64,000 bases of DNA from Flavisolibacter ginsenosidimutans. GTDB lineage: Bacteria; Bacteroidota; Bacteroidia; Chitinophagales; Chitinophagaceae. Under the pieces are notes generated by a model. It was not told the origin of the DNA. It was given only the letters and a program-made list of their open reading frames with translations, and ran no database searches. A program made the translations under genes and the position numbers. Numbering within the stretch: position 1 is the stretch's first letter; the number at the start of each line of letters is the position of its first letter. Positions 49,801 through 57,486 of this stretch are shown piece by piece. The stretch lies in NCBI RefSeq assembly GCF_007970805.1, contig NZ_CP042433.1, positions 4,154,001 to 4,218,000 on the forward strand, written 5' to 3'.

Positions 49801-50254
49801 CCAGAATGCCGGCAATGCCCTGGCGTATTTGACGACGCAGGTTTTCGTGATTGCCATCGAAGTAAACCAGCATTTTGTTGTTCACCAATTTGGTGACGCC
49901 GCCGGTCTGTTGCCAGTCAATGCCCAAGCCAATGTTGCTCTGGTACATTTCGTCAAAATTGTTGTACACGGCAATGTTGGCGCGGCGCTGCAGGCCGTAC
50001 TCCACAAATTCTTCCAGTTGCGGCAATTCTTTTTCGGCTACCTGGGCCACGTATTTGCCCAGTTCCAATCCGTCCTGGCTGAAGTAAGAATTAAAGTTTT
50101 CGGTTTGATAATAGCGCCAGTGAAATTTTTGGTATTGAACGCGGTTCTTTCCAAACTCCACGGCGTTCACTTGTGCCTTGGTGGTTAAGGTGATGGTTAG
50201 CAAAACAACGGCTGCTGCGAGGCGGCTCACTTTCGTCATAAAGTCGTTTGTCAT
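46838..50254 (-). CDS. Exported TolB-propeller / outer-membrane beta-barrel protein with peptidase-MA-like N-terminus
   Basis: 1138 residues from ATG 50254; the signal peptide TKVSRLAAAVVLLTITLTTKAQ follows. Residues ~40-290 look like a peptidase-MA domain (YGLQRRANIAVYNNFDEMYQSN, LPKWLTDGYIEYAAEEW), but the usual HExxH helix reads RRQIRQGIAGIL, so the zinc site seems lost. Residues ~300-600 hold TolB-like propeller repeats (DDLDPQFVAF, GIIFSSNRPS). The last ~380 residues are a barrel resembling BamA/surface-antigen C-termini (ARYQLYAGG, GYGFGARSTLLG) ending in Phe. The extreme upstream ATG at 50320 overlaps the divergent gene and is rejected. Function unknown. Confidence 0.78.
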   Translation of the reverse strand: MTNDFMTKVSRLAAAVVLLTITLTTKAQVNAVEFGKNRVQYQKFHWRYYQTENFNSYFSQDGLELGKYVAQVAEKELPQLEEFVEYGLQRRANIAVYNNFDEMYQSNIGLGIDWQQTGGVTKLVNNKMLVYFDGNHENLRRQIRQGIAGILVQNILFGDDLGEFAANQTLLDLPKWLTDGYIEYAAEEWSPKLDNDLKNAMLSGDYNNFYHFAFKQPMLAGHAFWYYIGNKYGKQKTTYLLYLARIYRNLNNATQKIAKKKFKDVLKDFMQEMPDMYMKDLRGRKVAPKGQVTVSEEIGKKDFIRFNANPQPKSFTYAVVEFKQGIYSVVLHENFIDRKVLVRFGTRSREDEINPNYPILAWDGKGTRLAVLYSEKGKLQFFVYDLINRIKRDKMEMSQFDQVQDMKYMLDANTLIFSAVKGGQSDLFTFKIDKLKTEQITNDVYDDLDPQFVAFPGKTGIIFSSNRPSTSAPNADTAITAHPYNIFLIDNWNASDYKQITQLTNLSFGNARYPSQYQNTHFTFVSDENGIANRYAGFFRSERAGLDTLVFIGDEVLRNPPLKEVDSVLHDWNKTDIDSVGFVSVTKDSAYVFPLTNYQASLLETRTAGDQNQVSEVIQQGDMKFLYRLKVDENALRRRNVTARPTEYRKKLEEQRRMNLSKLMRDEPFPSDTTKKQDFFNSEFANEKRDSTHLGQNVEGQMIAENNSVLTKAKLFEYRPRKFFNDYVVAGVNNTVFGPARYQLYAGGTGPVDPANGNDLNGLIRMGTVDLFEDVKISGGIRFAPNLKDNDILFEYTNLKSRIDWGASYYRSTIDAGVSIPNVANALPGKLHSNYYLARLRVPLDRTRSLRLTVGPRFDRIVLSNFSTLALKIPDQKQTFGQVTAEYVYDNTLNPAQNIWYGLRWKVYMDWFTKLSQLQTTEGKYLFNAGFDIRHYLPIYRNVIWAVRAAGDFSWGSQKVVYYLGGVDGWLKFGDNVRSDGTYRYFNEVNKPDPDATYAYQALAVNMRGFIQNVANGNNNLVMNSEVRFPVFTTLFDRPINNALLRNFQLVQFVDLGTAWNGAYDKIERPSILYSNSTALPGVAARIKAGGIGPFAGGYGFGARSTLLGYFVKFDVAWQMNGVFKGKPVTYLALGLDF

Positions 50255-50318
50255 TTTTGTGTTGGGCAGGTGCTGATTTCCAATCGTAACTTGCAGGTTA
50301 AAAGTACAAAAAAGCGGC

Positions 50319-50963
50319 ATGTTAACGGTTCAACCCTTCACCTTCAATCCCGTTCAGGAAAATACCTACGTGTTGTATAACGAAAAAGGAGACTGCGGTA
50401 TTATAGACCCCGGCTGCTATTTTGCTTCGGAAGAAACAGCGCTGAAAGATTTCATTGAACAGAACAACCTTAAACCCACGCTGCTCGTAAACACGCATTG
50501 TCATCTCGATCACATTTTTGGTAACCGCTTCGTGCATCAAACCTATGGCCTGAATCTCCACCTGCACTCGCTGGAAAAAGCGGTGCTGGAATACGGCCCG
50601 GCATCGGCGCAGTTGTGGGGTTTGTCCTTTGTGAATTACGACGGCGAAATGGTTTTCATTGACGAAGGCCAAACGCTGCGCATCGGCGATGATGAACTGC
50701 GTATTCTTTTTACGCCGGGCCATTCGCCGGGAAGCCTGTCGTTTTACAGCGCGGCTAATAAATTCGTCATCAGCGGCGACGTACTGTTTGAAAAAAGCGT
50801 AGGCCGCACCGATTTGCCGGGTGGTGATTTTAATATCCTCGAAGAAAGCATCAAAACAAAACTCTACACATTACCCGAAGACACCGTTGTGCATCCGGGT
50901 CACGGAAACAGTACCACAATCGGCGATGAAATGAAAGGCAATCCTTTTGTGAAGATGATTTAA
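50319..50963 (+). CDS. Metallo-beta-lactamase-fold hydrolase (glyoxalase II-like)
   Basis: 214 residues. NTHCHLDHIFGN is the zinc-binding HxHxDH motif; GHSPGSLSFY, ISGDVLFEKSVGRTDLPGGD and HPGHGNSTTIGDE supply the remaining His and Asp ligands. It matches the YcbL-like type, related to glyoxalase II, that hydrolyses small thioesters. It lacks the C-terminal glutathione-binding domain of true glyoxalase II. It is convergent with a MerR gene, leaving only two bases between the ends. Confidence 0.9.
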   Translation: MLTVQPFTFNPVQENTYVLYNEKGDCGIIDPGCYFASEETALKDFIEQNNLKPTLLVNTHCHLDHIFGNRFVHQTYGLNLHLHSLEKAVLEYGPASAQLWGLSFVNYDGEMVFIDEGQTLRIGDDELRILFTPGHSPGSLSFYSAANKFVISGDVLFEKSVGRTDLPGGDFNILEESIKTKLYTLPEDTVVHPGHGNSTTIGDEMKGNPFVKMI

Positions 50964-50965
50964 CG

Positions 50966-51457
50966 CTACATGCTCGCTTTCAGCTCCAGCAAAAAAGTTT
51001 TTATTTTTTGCAGCGAAGCAATCAACTCGTGCGTTTCTTTTGCTTTGGCGTTCTTCTTCAAAAATTCTTTGGCGCCTTCGAGGGTAAATTTGCGGCGGCG
51101 AATGAGGTCGTGAATGAGCTGAAGGGTTTTAATGTCTTGGGGTCGAAACAGACGGTCACCTTTGCGGTTTTTGCGCGGCTCAAGGGCATCGAATTCGTTT
51201 TCCCAATAACGCAACTGCGAGATGTTGACCTTGAACATTTGCGCCACTTCACCAATGCCGTAATAGGCTTTCTGAAACAAGATTTCGTCTTCGGGAATTT
51301 CCGGCGTTTCGTCTAAAAACTCCGGCTCTTTCAGGCTTTTGCGGCCGCGTTTTGATTTTTGTTTTTGTGGCGGTTGCACCGGCTGGCCCGAAAGGAATTC
51401 TTTCGGCTCTTCGTCGCTGGAAAAATCAAACGTTATTTGGGGCAATTGCTTGGGCAT
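50966..51457 (-). CDS. MerR family transcriptional regulator
   Basis: 163 residues from ATG 51457. A Lys/Pro-rich, disordered N-terminus (~1-60) precedes the MerR helix-turn-helix: YGIGEVAQMFKVNISQLRYWENEF then RLFRPQDIKTLQLIHDLI. It ends with a short coiled helix. No cysteines of a metal sensor and no effector domain are present, so the signal is unknown. An in-frame upstream ATG (51511) would translate the heptamer repeat tract and is rejected. Confidence 0.87.
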   Translation of the reverse strand: MPKQLPQITFDFSSDEEPKEFLSGQPVQPPQKQKSKRGRKSLKEPEFLDETPEIPEDEILFQKAYYGIGEVAQMFKVNISQLRYWENEFDALEPRKNRKGDRLFRPQDIKTLQLIHDLIRRRKFTLEGAKEFLKKNAKAKETHELIASLQKIKTFLLELKASM

Positions 51458-51479
51458 AGCGTGATGGCGAAGATAAGTC

Positions 51480-51574
51480 ACGTGAGACGTCAAACGTGAA
51501 ACGTGAGACAAGGGTTCACGCCGATCAAAAAGTCTTTACAGTTTCACGTTTATCGTCTCATCTCCCGTTCCTCA
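51480..51574. repeat. Inverted heptamer tracts upstream of the MerR gene
   Basis: Bases 51480-51509 are the near-perfect (29/30) reverse complement of 1036-1065. A second tract at 51541-51574, in opposite sense, ends on the TGA of the unknown gene at 51572 (units TGAGGAA, CGGGAGA, TGAGACG, ATAAACG on the minus strand). Confidence 0.8.
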
Positions 51575-51928
51575 TTCCTTGCTCGCCCATACTTCGGCCT
51601 TTAGTCCAAGGCTGCGGTTTTCGTCCAGCGGAAGAACGATTAAGGGTTTGTTGTTGACGAGCGAGAGTTTTGTGAAAGCACTTTTCAATGGGCCCGATGT
51701 AAAGAAGATGCGCTGCGCGGCCACGCTTAATTTGTATTCGCCGGTTTCGCCGCCGGAACTCAGTTTGTAACGGCTGTCGTCAAGCAGAATGATGTCGCCT
51801 TTTTCCCATTTGTTTTGTGCGGCCTTGAGCCTTGTTTCGTATTTACCCGGCGGTAGTGTAGTTACGTTTTGAGCCCTTGTAAAAAACGCGGTAATGGAAA
51901 AAAGAAAAAGCAGGGTTGTGTGCTTCAT
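51572..51928 (-). CDS. Small exported protein, unknown
   Basis: 118 residues with the signal peptide MKHTTLLFLFSITAFFTRAQ. The mature part begins NVTTLPPGKYETRLKAAQNKWEKGDIILLDDSRYKLSSGGETGEYKLSV, a beta-rich fold with Gly/Ser turns. No cysteines; no named family. The TGA stop opens a heptamer tract. Confidence 0.65.
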   Translation of the reverse strand: MKHTTLLFLFSITAFFTRAQNVTTLPPGKYETRLKAAQNKWEKGDIILLDDSRYKLSSGGETGEYKLSVAAQRIFFTSGPLKSAFTKLSLVNNKPLIVLPLDENRSLGLKAEVWASKE

Positions 51929-52031
51929 AGCGATTGTTTTTGGATACGGTGCGGTTAAGGTATATTAAATTTCCGGCCGGCACAAAGCCCGGCTTTCGCT
52001 TCTTCTAAATCACGAACAATTCCGTGTTCGT

Positions 52032-52850
52032 TTACTCGTATTTACGGTATAATGTGTACAGTATTTTCCGGCCGTCTTCCGACAAGCGGCTTTGGCCTTC
52101 TTGCTGTAAATACTTGCGGTTAAAGGTTTGAATTACCGAGGTTGTGTCTTTGATGTTGTAACCAATGATGCGCAAAGCCTGCAGGTGATCAAAGGTTTGC
52201 GGAACCGTTACGCCGGTCGTGTCGCTCCACCAAAGGCCGAAGCCTGCATCGGCCAGTTTTTTCCAGGGAAAAGTAACGTTCGGATCATTCTTTCGCGTGG
52301 GTGCAATGTCTTCGTGACCGATAAAATTTGCGGCGGGAATGGCGTAAGCTTTTTTCAAATTGGCAAGCAGTTGCAGCAGCGTGTTGATTTGCGCCGTGGC
52401 AAAACTGTCCACGCCGTTGTTGTCAATCTCAATGCCAATGGAAGAAGAATTGATGTCGGTATTGTTTCCCCATTTGGCTACCCCGCCGTGCCAGGCACGC
52501 AGCAGGTCATTGAGCATGTGGTGAACGCTGCCGTCTTTGCAAATAACGTAATGCGCACTCACCTGTGTTTTGGGCATGGTAAAAGTTTTCAGCGTTTGAT
52601 CGCAACTGTTTTGCGCCGTGTGGTGAATGACGACAAAATTTGGCTTGCGCATGTTGAAATTGGTGGTTCCCACCCAGTTGCTAACTATTTGCGGCAAGGA
52701 ATCGTTCGGCGGTGCTTGCTTCAACAGTTTTGCGTAGCCTTTTGCCTGGCGCTTGTAGTCTTTGTTGGTAGCGGTATAAGGGTTTTTGTTGCAGTTGTAG
52801 AGAAGAAGGGTCAGGAAAGAAAGGAAAAGCGTATTCCGAAGGGATTTCAT
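52032..52850 (-). CDS. Lipoprotein N-acetylmuramoyl-L-alanine amidase (amidase_2)
   Basis: 272 residues from ATG 52850. A hydrophobic leader ending LLLYNCNKN suggests lipid attachment at the Cys. The amidase_2 domain (~75-230) has FVVIHHTAQNSCDQTL (zinc His), HYVICKDGSVHHMLND, AWHGGVAKWGNNTDINSSSIGIEI and FIGHEDIAPTRKNDPN with the second His and the Asp-Pro region. It cleaves the bond between muramic acid and the stem peptide, probably in turnover from the outer membrane inner leaflet. An upstream ATG at 52901 is possible but gives no signal. Confidence 0.9.
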   Translation of the reverse strand: MKSLRNTLFLSFLTLLLYNCNKNPYTATNKDYKRQAKGYAKLLKQAPPNDSLPQIVSNWVGTTNFNMRKPNFVVIHHTAQNSCDQTLKTFTMPKTQVSAHYVICKDGSVHHMLNDLLRAWHGGVAKWGNNTDINSSSIGIEIDNNGVDSFATAQINTLLQLLANLKKAYAIPAANFIGHEDIAPTRKNDPNVTFPWKKLADAGFGLWWSDTTGVTVPQTFDHLQALRIIGYNIKDTTSVIQTFNRKYLQQEGQSRLSEDGRKILYTLYRKYE

Positions 52851-53008
52851 CGTGGTTTTTGTTGAAGCGCCAAAGTAGCGAAGTTTTCTTTTTGTAAACA
52901 AGAAATGATTGTACGATTAAGATTGTTGCGTCATCCGTTGAATCTCCGACAACGGTTTGGTTTTTGTGCCGTAAGCCTGTTGAAATTCTTTCACCAAAAA
53001 CAAATTTT

Positions 53009-53590
53009 ATGGCAAGAGACGTTAAAGGAAAAAAAGTCGCCATTCTTACCGAGAACGGCTTTGAAGAAGTGGAATTAACCAGCCCGATGAATGCCCTGGA
53101 ACAGGCCGGCGCCGAAGTGCACGTCATCTCTCCGCAAAAAGACAAAGTGAAAGCCTGGAACCACGATCATTGGAGCATTGAGATTCCTGTTGATAAAGTA
53201 TTAAGTGATGCTTCGCCGGAAGATTACGACATGCTTGTTTTGCCTGGCGGCGTGATGAATCCCGACACGCTGCGGCAGAACAAAGATGCCGTGGCCTTTG
53301 CACAACATTTTTTGGAACAAGGCAAACCGTTGGCGGCTATTTGTCACGGCCCGCAACTGCTGATCGAAACCGGCATGTTAAACGAACGCAATCTGACTTC
53401 CTATCCTTCGTTGCAAACGGATTTGAAAAATGCCGGCGCCATTTGGGAAGACAAGGAGGTGATTGTGGACAACGGTTTGGTTACTTCGCGCAAGCCCGAT
53501 GATCTCGATGCTTTCAACAAAAAAATGATTGAAGAATTAAGCGAAGGCCAGCACGCTACGACGGGACAATTTACACAGCAGGAGAGATAG
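53009..53590 (+). CDS. PfpI / DJ-1 family cysteine protein
   Basis: 193 residues from ATG 53009. KKVAILTENGFEEVEL at the start carries the conserved Glu, and AICHGPQLLIE carries the nucleophile Cys with following His (~115). LVLPGGVMNPDTLR and TSRKPDDLDAFNKKM are typical. The family includes PfpI-like proteases, YhbO/YajL glyoxalase or deglycase stress proteins. The stress-response reading is the more likely. It is divergent from the amidase gene. Confidence 0.9.
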   Translation: MARDVKGKKVAILTENGFEEVELTSPMNALEQAGAEVHVISPQKDKVKAWNHDHWSIEIPVDKVLSDASPEDYDMLVLPGGVMNPDTLRQNKDAVAFAQHFLEQGKPLAAICHGPQLLIETGMLNERNLTSYPSLQTDLKNAGAIWEDKEVIVDNGLVTSRKPDDLDAFNKKMIEELSEGQHATTGQFTQQER

Positions 53591-53635
53591 CTATCGATTG
53601 TAAACCGTCAGCTTTCGGCTGTTCGCAAAACAAAG

Positions 53636-53670
53636 AAGCCAACGTCCGCAAGCTGCGGGGTTGGCTTTTT
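53636..53670 (+). terminator. Terminator after the PfpI gene
   Basis: AAGCCAAC paired with GTTGGCTT, with an inner GC stem, followed by Ts. Confidence 0.75.
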
Positions 53671-53846
53671 GTCAACAACGAACAACGGAAAAACTTACTG
53701 AAGGTTTCGGGGTTATTCTACGCCGCAAAATACTAAAAATTTTAGCACGGTAAAATTTATTTCTTTCGTTTGCGCATTGCCCGTTGCCAATCGCTCATTG
53801 GCTTTCCCGTGGCTTCAATTTTGTAAGGCTTGCAATAAACAGTCAA

Positions 53847-54578
53847 ATGCCGGAAGGGCCGTCGCTTATTTTATTTACAGAGGATCTGCAGCGTTTTGCG
53901 GGACAAAAAATTTTGGAAGTGAGCGGTAATTCCAAAATTGACCAGCAGCGCTTGGTGGGAAAGAAGATAAAGGAAATAAAAACCTGGGGCAAGCACATGC
54001 TCTGGCGCTTCGACGACTTTACGGTGAAGATTCACTTTCTCATGTTTGGTACATACTACATCAACTCCAGCAAAGACGCTAAACCTCGTTTGTATCTGCG
54101 TTTCCAAAAAGACGAATTGAACTTGTATTCAACGGCCATTAAAATTCTTGAAGAACCGCTGGACGAAATTTACGATTGGACGGCCGATGTATTAAATCCT
54201 TCGTGGGATGCAAAAGCTGCACGAAAAAAACTAAAAGCCATCCCTGATGCAATGGTAACCGATGCTTTGTTGAACCAGGAAATTTTTTCCGGTGTGGGTA
54301 ACATTATCAAGAACGAAATTCTCTTTCGCATCAAAGTGCATCCCGAAAGTTTGGTGGGTGCTTTGCCGCCGCGAAAGCTGACGGAGATGATCAAGCAAGC
54401 TTCGGTTTACAGTTATGAATTTTTAGCGTGGAAGCGTGAATACGTGTTGAAGAAAAATTGGCAAGTGCACACAAAGAAAACCTGTCCGCGTGACGGTGCG
54501 AAAATTTGTAAAGCGCATTTGGGAAAGACGGACAGGAGAACGTTTTGGTGCGAAGCGTGTCAGGTGAAGTATGAGTAA
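53847..54578 (+). CDS. nei: Formamidopyrimidine-DNA glycosylase / endonuclease VIII family protein
   Basis: 243 residues. The start at 53847 places the required catalytic Pro-Glu right after Met (MPEGP). Base-excision repair of oxidised bases is the family role. KTWGKHMLWRF, a GVGNIIKNEILF helix with the H2TH domain, and a C-terminal zinc-finger region are present. That finger reads CPRDG...C...CEAC: the second Cys of the usual CxxC is Asp, with a nearby Cys (KICK) that might compensate. Longer upstream frames are ruled out by the MPEGP rule. Confidence 0.9.
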   Translation: MPEGPSLILFTEDLQRFAGQKILEVSGNSKIDQQRLVGKKIKEIKTWGKHMLWRFDDFTVKIHFLMFGTYYINSSKDAKPRLYLRFQKDELNLYSTAIKILEEPLDEIYDWTADVLNPSWDAKAARKKLKAIPDAMVTDALLNQEIFSGVGNIIKNEILFRIKVHPESLVGALPPRKLTEMIKQASVYSYEFLAWKREYVLKKNWQVHTKKTCPRDGAKICKAHLGKTDRRTFWCEACQVKYE

Positions 54579-54653
54579 AGTAATTGTTGAGTCATCGCAC
54601 AAAACTTCGCCTCAACAATAACAACAATGGCGTAAAAGAACGACATAATTTTT

Positions 54654-55337
54654 TTACTCACGGATTTCTTCTCTTATTGGTAAAACATCATTTGGAATAT
54701 CAATTGTTGAATTAACAGGAACATATTCTACGTCAAATGTTCCTTCGTAGCCAAATAATTTTCCCCAGATTTTGTTAGTTACAACAACGGAAATTTTAAA
54801 CTTTTGTTCTTTGTCTTCAAACCATTCGCAAACATTTGCCTTACCTGAAAAAAGCATTGGGAATTTGAAACCAATTGCTCCTTCATAAAATCTTTGCTCG
54901 CCGGAGGTAAGATTTAATCCTCCATTTTCTGCGACCTTCATTTCAATATCAACTGCAAGGTGTTGATGCGTTCCTAAATAATCAACAATGCGTTTTCTTT
55001 TTTTGCTATAGATCATTGTTGCATCAAATCTTCTTTCACGATTTGGGAAACGATACTTGCGAATCCAAGTAACTGTTTCTCTTCCGAACTTGTCCTTGTA
55101 AGCATAATTCTCAATAGTGAAAGGAACATTTTTCCCTTTTTGAGGAAACATGATGTTTCTCCATGTACCAACATAAAGAAACGGCAGCGTATATGGCTTG
55201 CCATACCACACGCTTTGCATAATACCTTTTCCAATGGAAGCAATTTTGTCATTGCTGCTAAACCCAAACCGCTTTTGAATTTGCGGATGAAGTTTTTGAA
55301 AGTCTGAACCCAAAACTTGCTGATATATTGAACTCAT
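54654..55337 (-). CDS. DUF4166 domain protein
   Basis: 227 residues. The DUF4166 pattern is visible: SIYQQVLGSDFQKLHPQIQKRFGF, then KGIMQSVWYG, a VTWIRKYRFPNRERRFDATMIYS centre, and GEQRFYEGAIGFKFPMLFSG. It is a soluble predicted lipid- or substrate-binding domain of unknown function. Its start overlaps the stop of the SRPBCC/DoxX gene by one base (TAATG), so they are one translational unit. Codons are clearly more AT-rich than in surrounding genes. Confidence 0.82.
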   Translation of the reverse strand: MSSIYQQVLGSDFQKLHPQIQKRFGFSSNDKIASIGKGIMQSVWYGKPYTLPFLYVGTWRNIMFPQKGKNVPFTIENYAYKDKFGRETVTWIRKYRFPNRERRFDATMIYSKKRKRIVDYLGTHQHLAVDIEMKVAENGGLNLTSGEQRFYEGAIGFKFPMLFSGKANVCEWFEDKEQKFKISVVVTNKIWGKLFGYEGTFDVEYVPVNSTIDIPNDVLPIREEIRE

Positions 55338-56239
55338 TATTTCTGCTTGGTTATAGAGTTAGATGCTTTTGGCAAACATCCGACGTTAAGAATTGCAATT
55401 GTTGAAATTGCAATCATTGAAAGATTCAAAGAAAATGGATTGAACGGAAAAGTAAAAATCATTGCATTGCTAAAGAATGCTGTCGCTGAAAGCAGCAACA
55501 ATGCAAATATGTTTATGATGTGAAGAAATTTTTTGTGAATGAAAAGAATGCTAAGTCCGAAGAGTATTTCTGCCCAACCTATAAACGTCAACACACTTTT
55601 TTCATTTCCCGTAAAGAGTCCTGACTGTTTTAATATTTCAACTTCTCCTGTGTCCGTGAATAAAAGTTTTGGGATTAGGCCTTGATAAATCCAAACCAAA
55701 CTTAATGCTATGCCTGAAATGACAACTGTAAGTTTCGCTTTTATCACTTGCTTTGGATGCAGACCTTTTTCAATCCAGTTTTTTAAACAGTCAAAACTCC
55801 ATGCAGTTGCCCAAACCATTAGTGGTCGGAAAATAAACTTGTCAAATATTTGTCCGAAGATTCCCCAACGGGTTTGATAGTCGTAGCCGGTGAAGAATTT
55901 TATTCCGCCTTGTTCGGGAACATACTTCCAATAGCCTGAACCTTGTCGGATAACTGATAAATTGCTATCGGATGAAAATTTTAAAACCGACGTGCTTTCT
56001 CCGCTGTCCTTGGTCTTGGTTGCAACACTTTCGCCGATACCATTTACTTTAAATCCAAAACCAATCTTAGTTGAGTAAAGAAACCTTTGAGGGCTTGTAG
56101 GATTGTCTTTCGGCAAGTATGTTATTTCTGAAAACCGCAAGTCCCACTGCTGGTGCGTTGAAGGGTCTTGCGTATATGTCCACAAAGTGTCAAGGTTGCA
56201 ATTGATTTTAGTCTCTATGTAAAGTGGTCGTCTTTTCAC
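55337..56239 (-). CDS. SRPBCC and DoxX-like two-domain membrane protein
   Basis: 300 residues. Residues ~1-150 look like an SRPBCC/START-type lipid-binding fold (ETKINCNLDTLWTYTQDPSTHQQWDLRFSEITYL). The C-terminal part (~165-290) has four helices like the DoxX-like family (LVWIYQGLIPKLLF, FIGWAEILFGLSILF). Partner of the DUF4166 gene. The pair resembles rare operons seen in Bacillus and Bacteroidota; function unknown. The region is notably AT-rich, suggesting acquisition. Confidence 0.78.
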   Translation of the reverse strand: MKRRPLYIETKINCNLDTLWTYTQDPSTHQQWDLRFSEITYLPKDNPTSPQRFLYSTKIGFGFKVNGIGESVATKTKDSGESTSVLKFSSDSNLSVIRQGSGYWKYVPEQGGIKFFTGYDYQTRWGIFGQIFDKFIFRPLMVWATAWSFDCLKNWIEKGLHPKQVIKAKLTVVISGIALSLVWIYQGLIPKLLFTDTGEVEILKQSGLFTGNEKSVLTFIGWAEILFGLSILFIHKKFLHIINIFALLLLSATAFFSNAMIFTFPFNPFSLNLSMIAISTIAILNVGCLPKASNSITKQK

Positions 56240-56341
56240 TCACAGGGTCTTTTTAAAATGGTAGGTAGCACATAGATATGCGCTACTGCGTGCGCACCTT
56301 TCTTTGATAATCAAATTGAATTTGTGTTCATGAATCATCCC

Positions 56342-57370
56342 TCACGCTCCCTTAAACTGCCTCAAAAACCTCGCATCGTTCTCACTAAACAACCGGATAT
56401 CATTCACGTCATACATTAACATCGCAGGTCGTTCGATTCCCATTCCAAACGCAAAGCCCGTGTACTTGTTTGAGTCAATGCCGCAGTTCTCCAATACGTT
56501 CGGGTGCACCATGCCGCAACCCAAAATTTCCACCCAACCCGTGTGCTTGCAAATGCGGCAACCTTTGCCGCCGCAAATGAAACAGGTTACGTCCATCTCG
56601 GCACTGGGCTCGGTAAATGGAAAATACGACGGACGAAAGCGCACCTTCACGTCTTTGCCAAACATCTCCTTCACAAAAAAGTAAAGCGTTTGTTTCAGGT
56701 CGGCAAAGGAAACGTTTTCGTCAATGTACAAGCCTTCGACTTGATGAAAAAAACAGTGCGAACGTGCACTGATGGTTTCGTTGCGGTACACGCGGCCGGG
56801 ACAAACAATGCGAATGGGCAGCTTGCCCTTTTTCATTTCGCGTATCTGGATGTTGCTTGTGTGTGTGCGCAGGAGCCAGTCGGGATTTTGGTGAATGTAA
56901 AACGTGTCCTGCATGTCGCGGGCCGGGTGGTTTTCGGGAAGATTCAGCGCCGTGAAATTGTGCCAGTCGTCTTCAATCTCCGGTCCATCGGCCACGGAAA
57001 AACCAAGGCGCTGAAAGATGGAAACAATGCGGTTGCGCATGAGGGTTATCGGGTGCCTTGCGCCAATTTCTATTTCATCGCCGGGCAAGCTTAAATCAAT
57101 CGCTGCTTCCGATGACTGTTGACTGTTGACTGTTAACTGTTTCGCTTCCTCATACTTCGCTTCGGCAAAACTTTTGAACTCGTTCATCACTTGCCCGGCT
57201 TCCTTTCTGCGGTCGGCGGGCACGTTCTTCATCTCGCCGAACAAGGCTTTCAAAATGCCTTTCGTGCCGAGGTATTTTATGCGGTATTCTTCCGCCTCTT
57301 GCGGCGTAGAAATTTGGTAAGCTTCAATTTCTTTGCGGTGTGTTTCTATTTGCTGTAACAACTCTTCCAT
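56342..57370 (-). CDS. pheS: Phenylalanyl-tRNA synthetase alpha chain
   Basis: 342 residues. Catalytic half of the alpha2beta2 enzyme charging tRNA-Phe. An N-terminal coiled coil (~1-76), then class II motifs: HPITLMRNRIVSIF, SARSHCFFHQVEGLYID with motif 2 Arg/His, PSYFPFTEPSAE, and motif 3 GFAFGMGIERPAML. Four zinc-ligand-like cysteines (CFICGGKGCRIC) are an insert of the bacterial type. Residues 78-86 (QLTVNSQQS) are encoded by a 28-base heptamer tract between the coiled coil and core. A -7 box lies five bases before the ATG. Confidence 0.96.
   Translation of the reverse strand: MEELLQQIETHRKEIEAYQISTPQEAEEYRIKYLGTKGILKALFGEMKNVPADRRKEAGQVMNEFKSFAEAKYEEAKQLTVNSQQSSEAAIDLSLPGDEIEIGARHPITLMRNRIVSIFQRLGFSVADGPEIEDDWHNFTALNLPENHPARDMQDTFYIHQNPDWLLRTHTSNIQIREMKKGKLPIRIVCPGRVYRNETISARSHCFFHQVEGLYIDENVSFADLKQTLYFFVKEMFGKDVKVRFRPSYFPFTEPSAEMDVTCFICGGKGCRICKHTGWVEILGCGMVHPNVLENCGIDSNKYTGFAFGMGIERPAMLMYDVNDIRLFSENDARFLRQFKGA
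57113..57140 (-). repeat. Four heptamers inside the pheS reading frame
   Basis: On the plus strand: TGACTGT three times, then TAACTGT; exactly 28 bases. Translated in frame as a Gln/Ser/Thr/Val linker. Confidence 0.8.
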
Positions 57371-57375
57371 GCGGG

Positions 57376-57383
57376 CAAAGATA
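57376..57383 (-). promoter_or_regulatory. -7 box of pheS
   Basis: TATCTTTG on the minus strand, five bases before the ATG; the transcript should be almost leaderless. Confidence 0.5.
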
Positions 57384-57438
57384 AAGTCCGGCAGTCCTTT
57401 GAAGCACGGACAAAATGATGAGCAAAAACGAAAGAAAA

Positions 57439-57458
57439 AGGACGGAAATTTCCGTCCT
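57439..57458 (-). terminator. Terminator of the coiled-coil protein gene
   Basis: A perfect palindrome, AGGACGGAAA/TTTCCGTCCT, followed on the minus strand by TTTTTCTTT. Confidence 0.75.
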
Positions 57459-57486
57459 CTCTCAGCATTCTTGTTTGACTGATTCT

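Noticed and set aside
51458-51511. Longer N-terminus for the MerR regulator from ATG 51511
   Set aside because: The extra residues are a translation of the heptamer tract, and the start at 51457 gives a normal protein.
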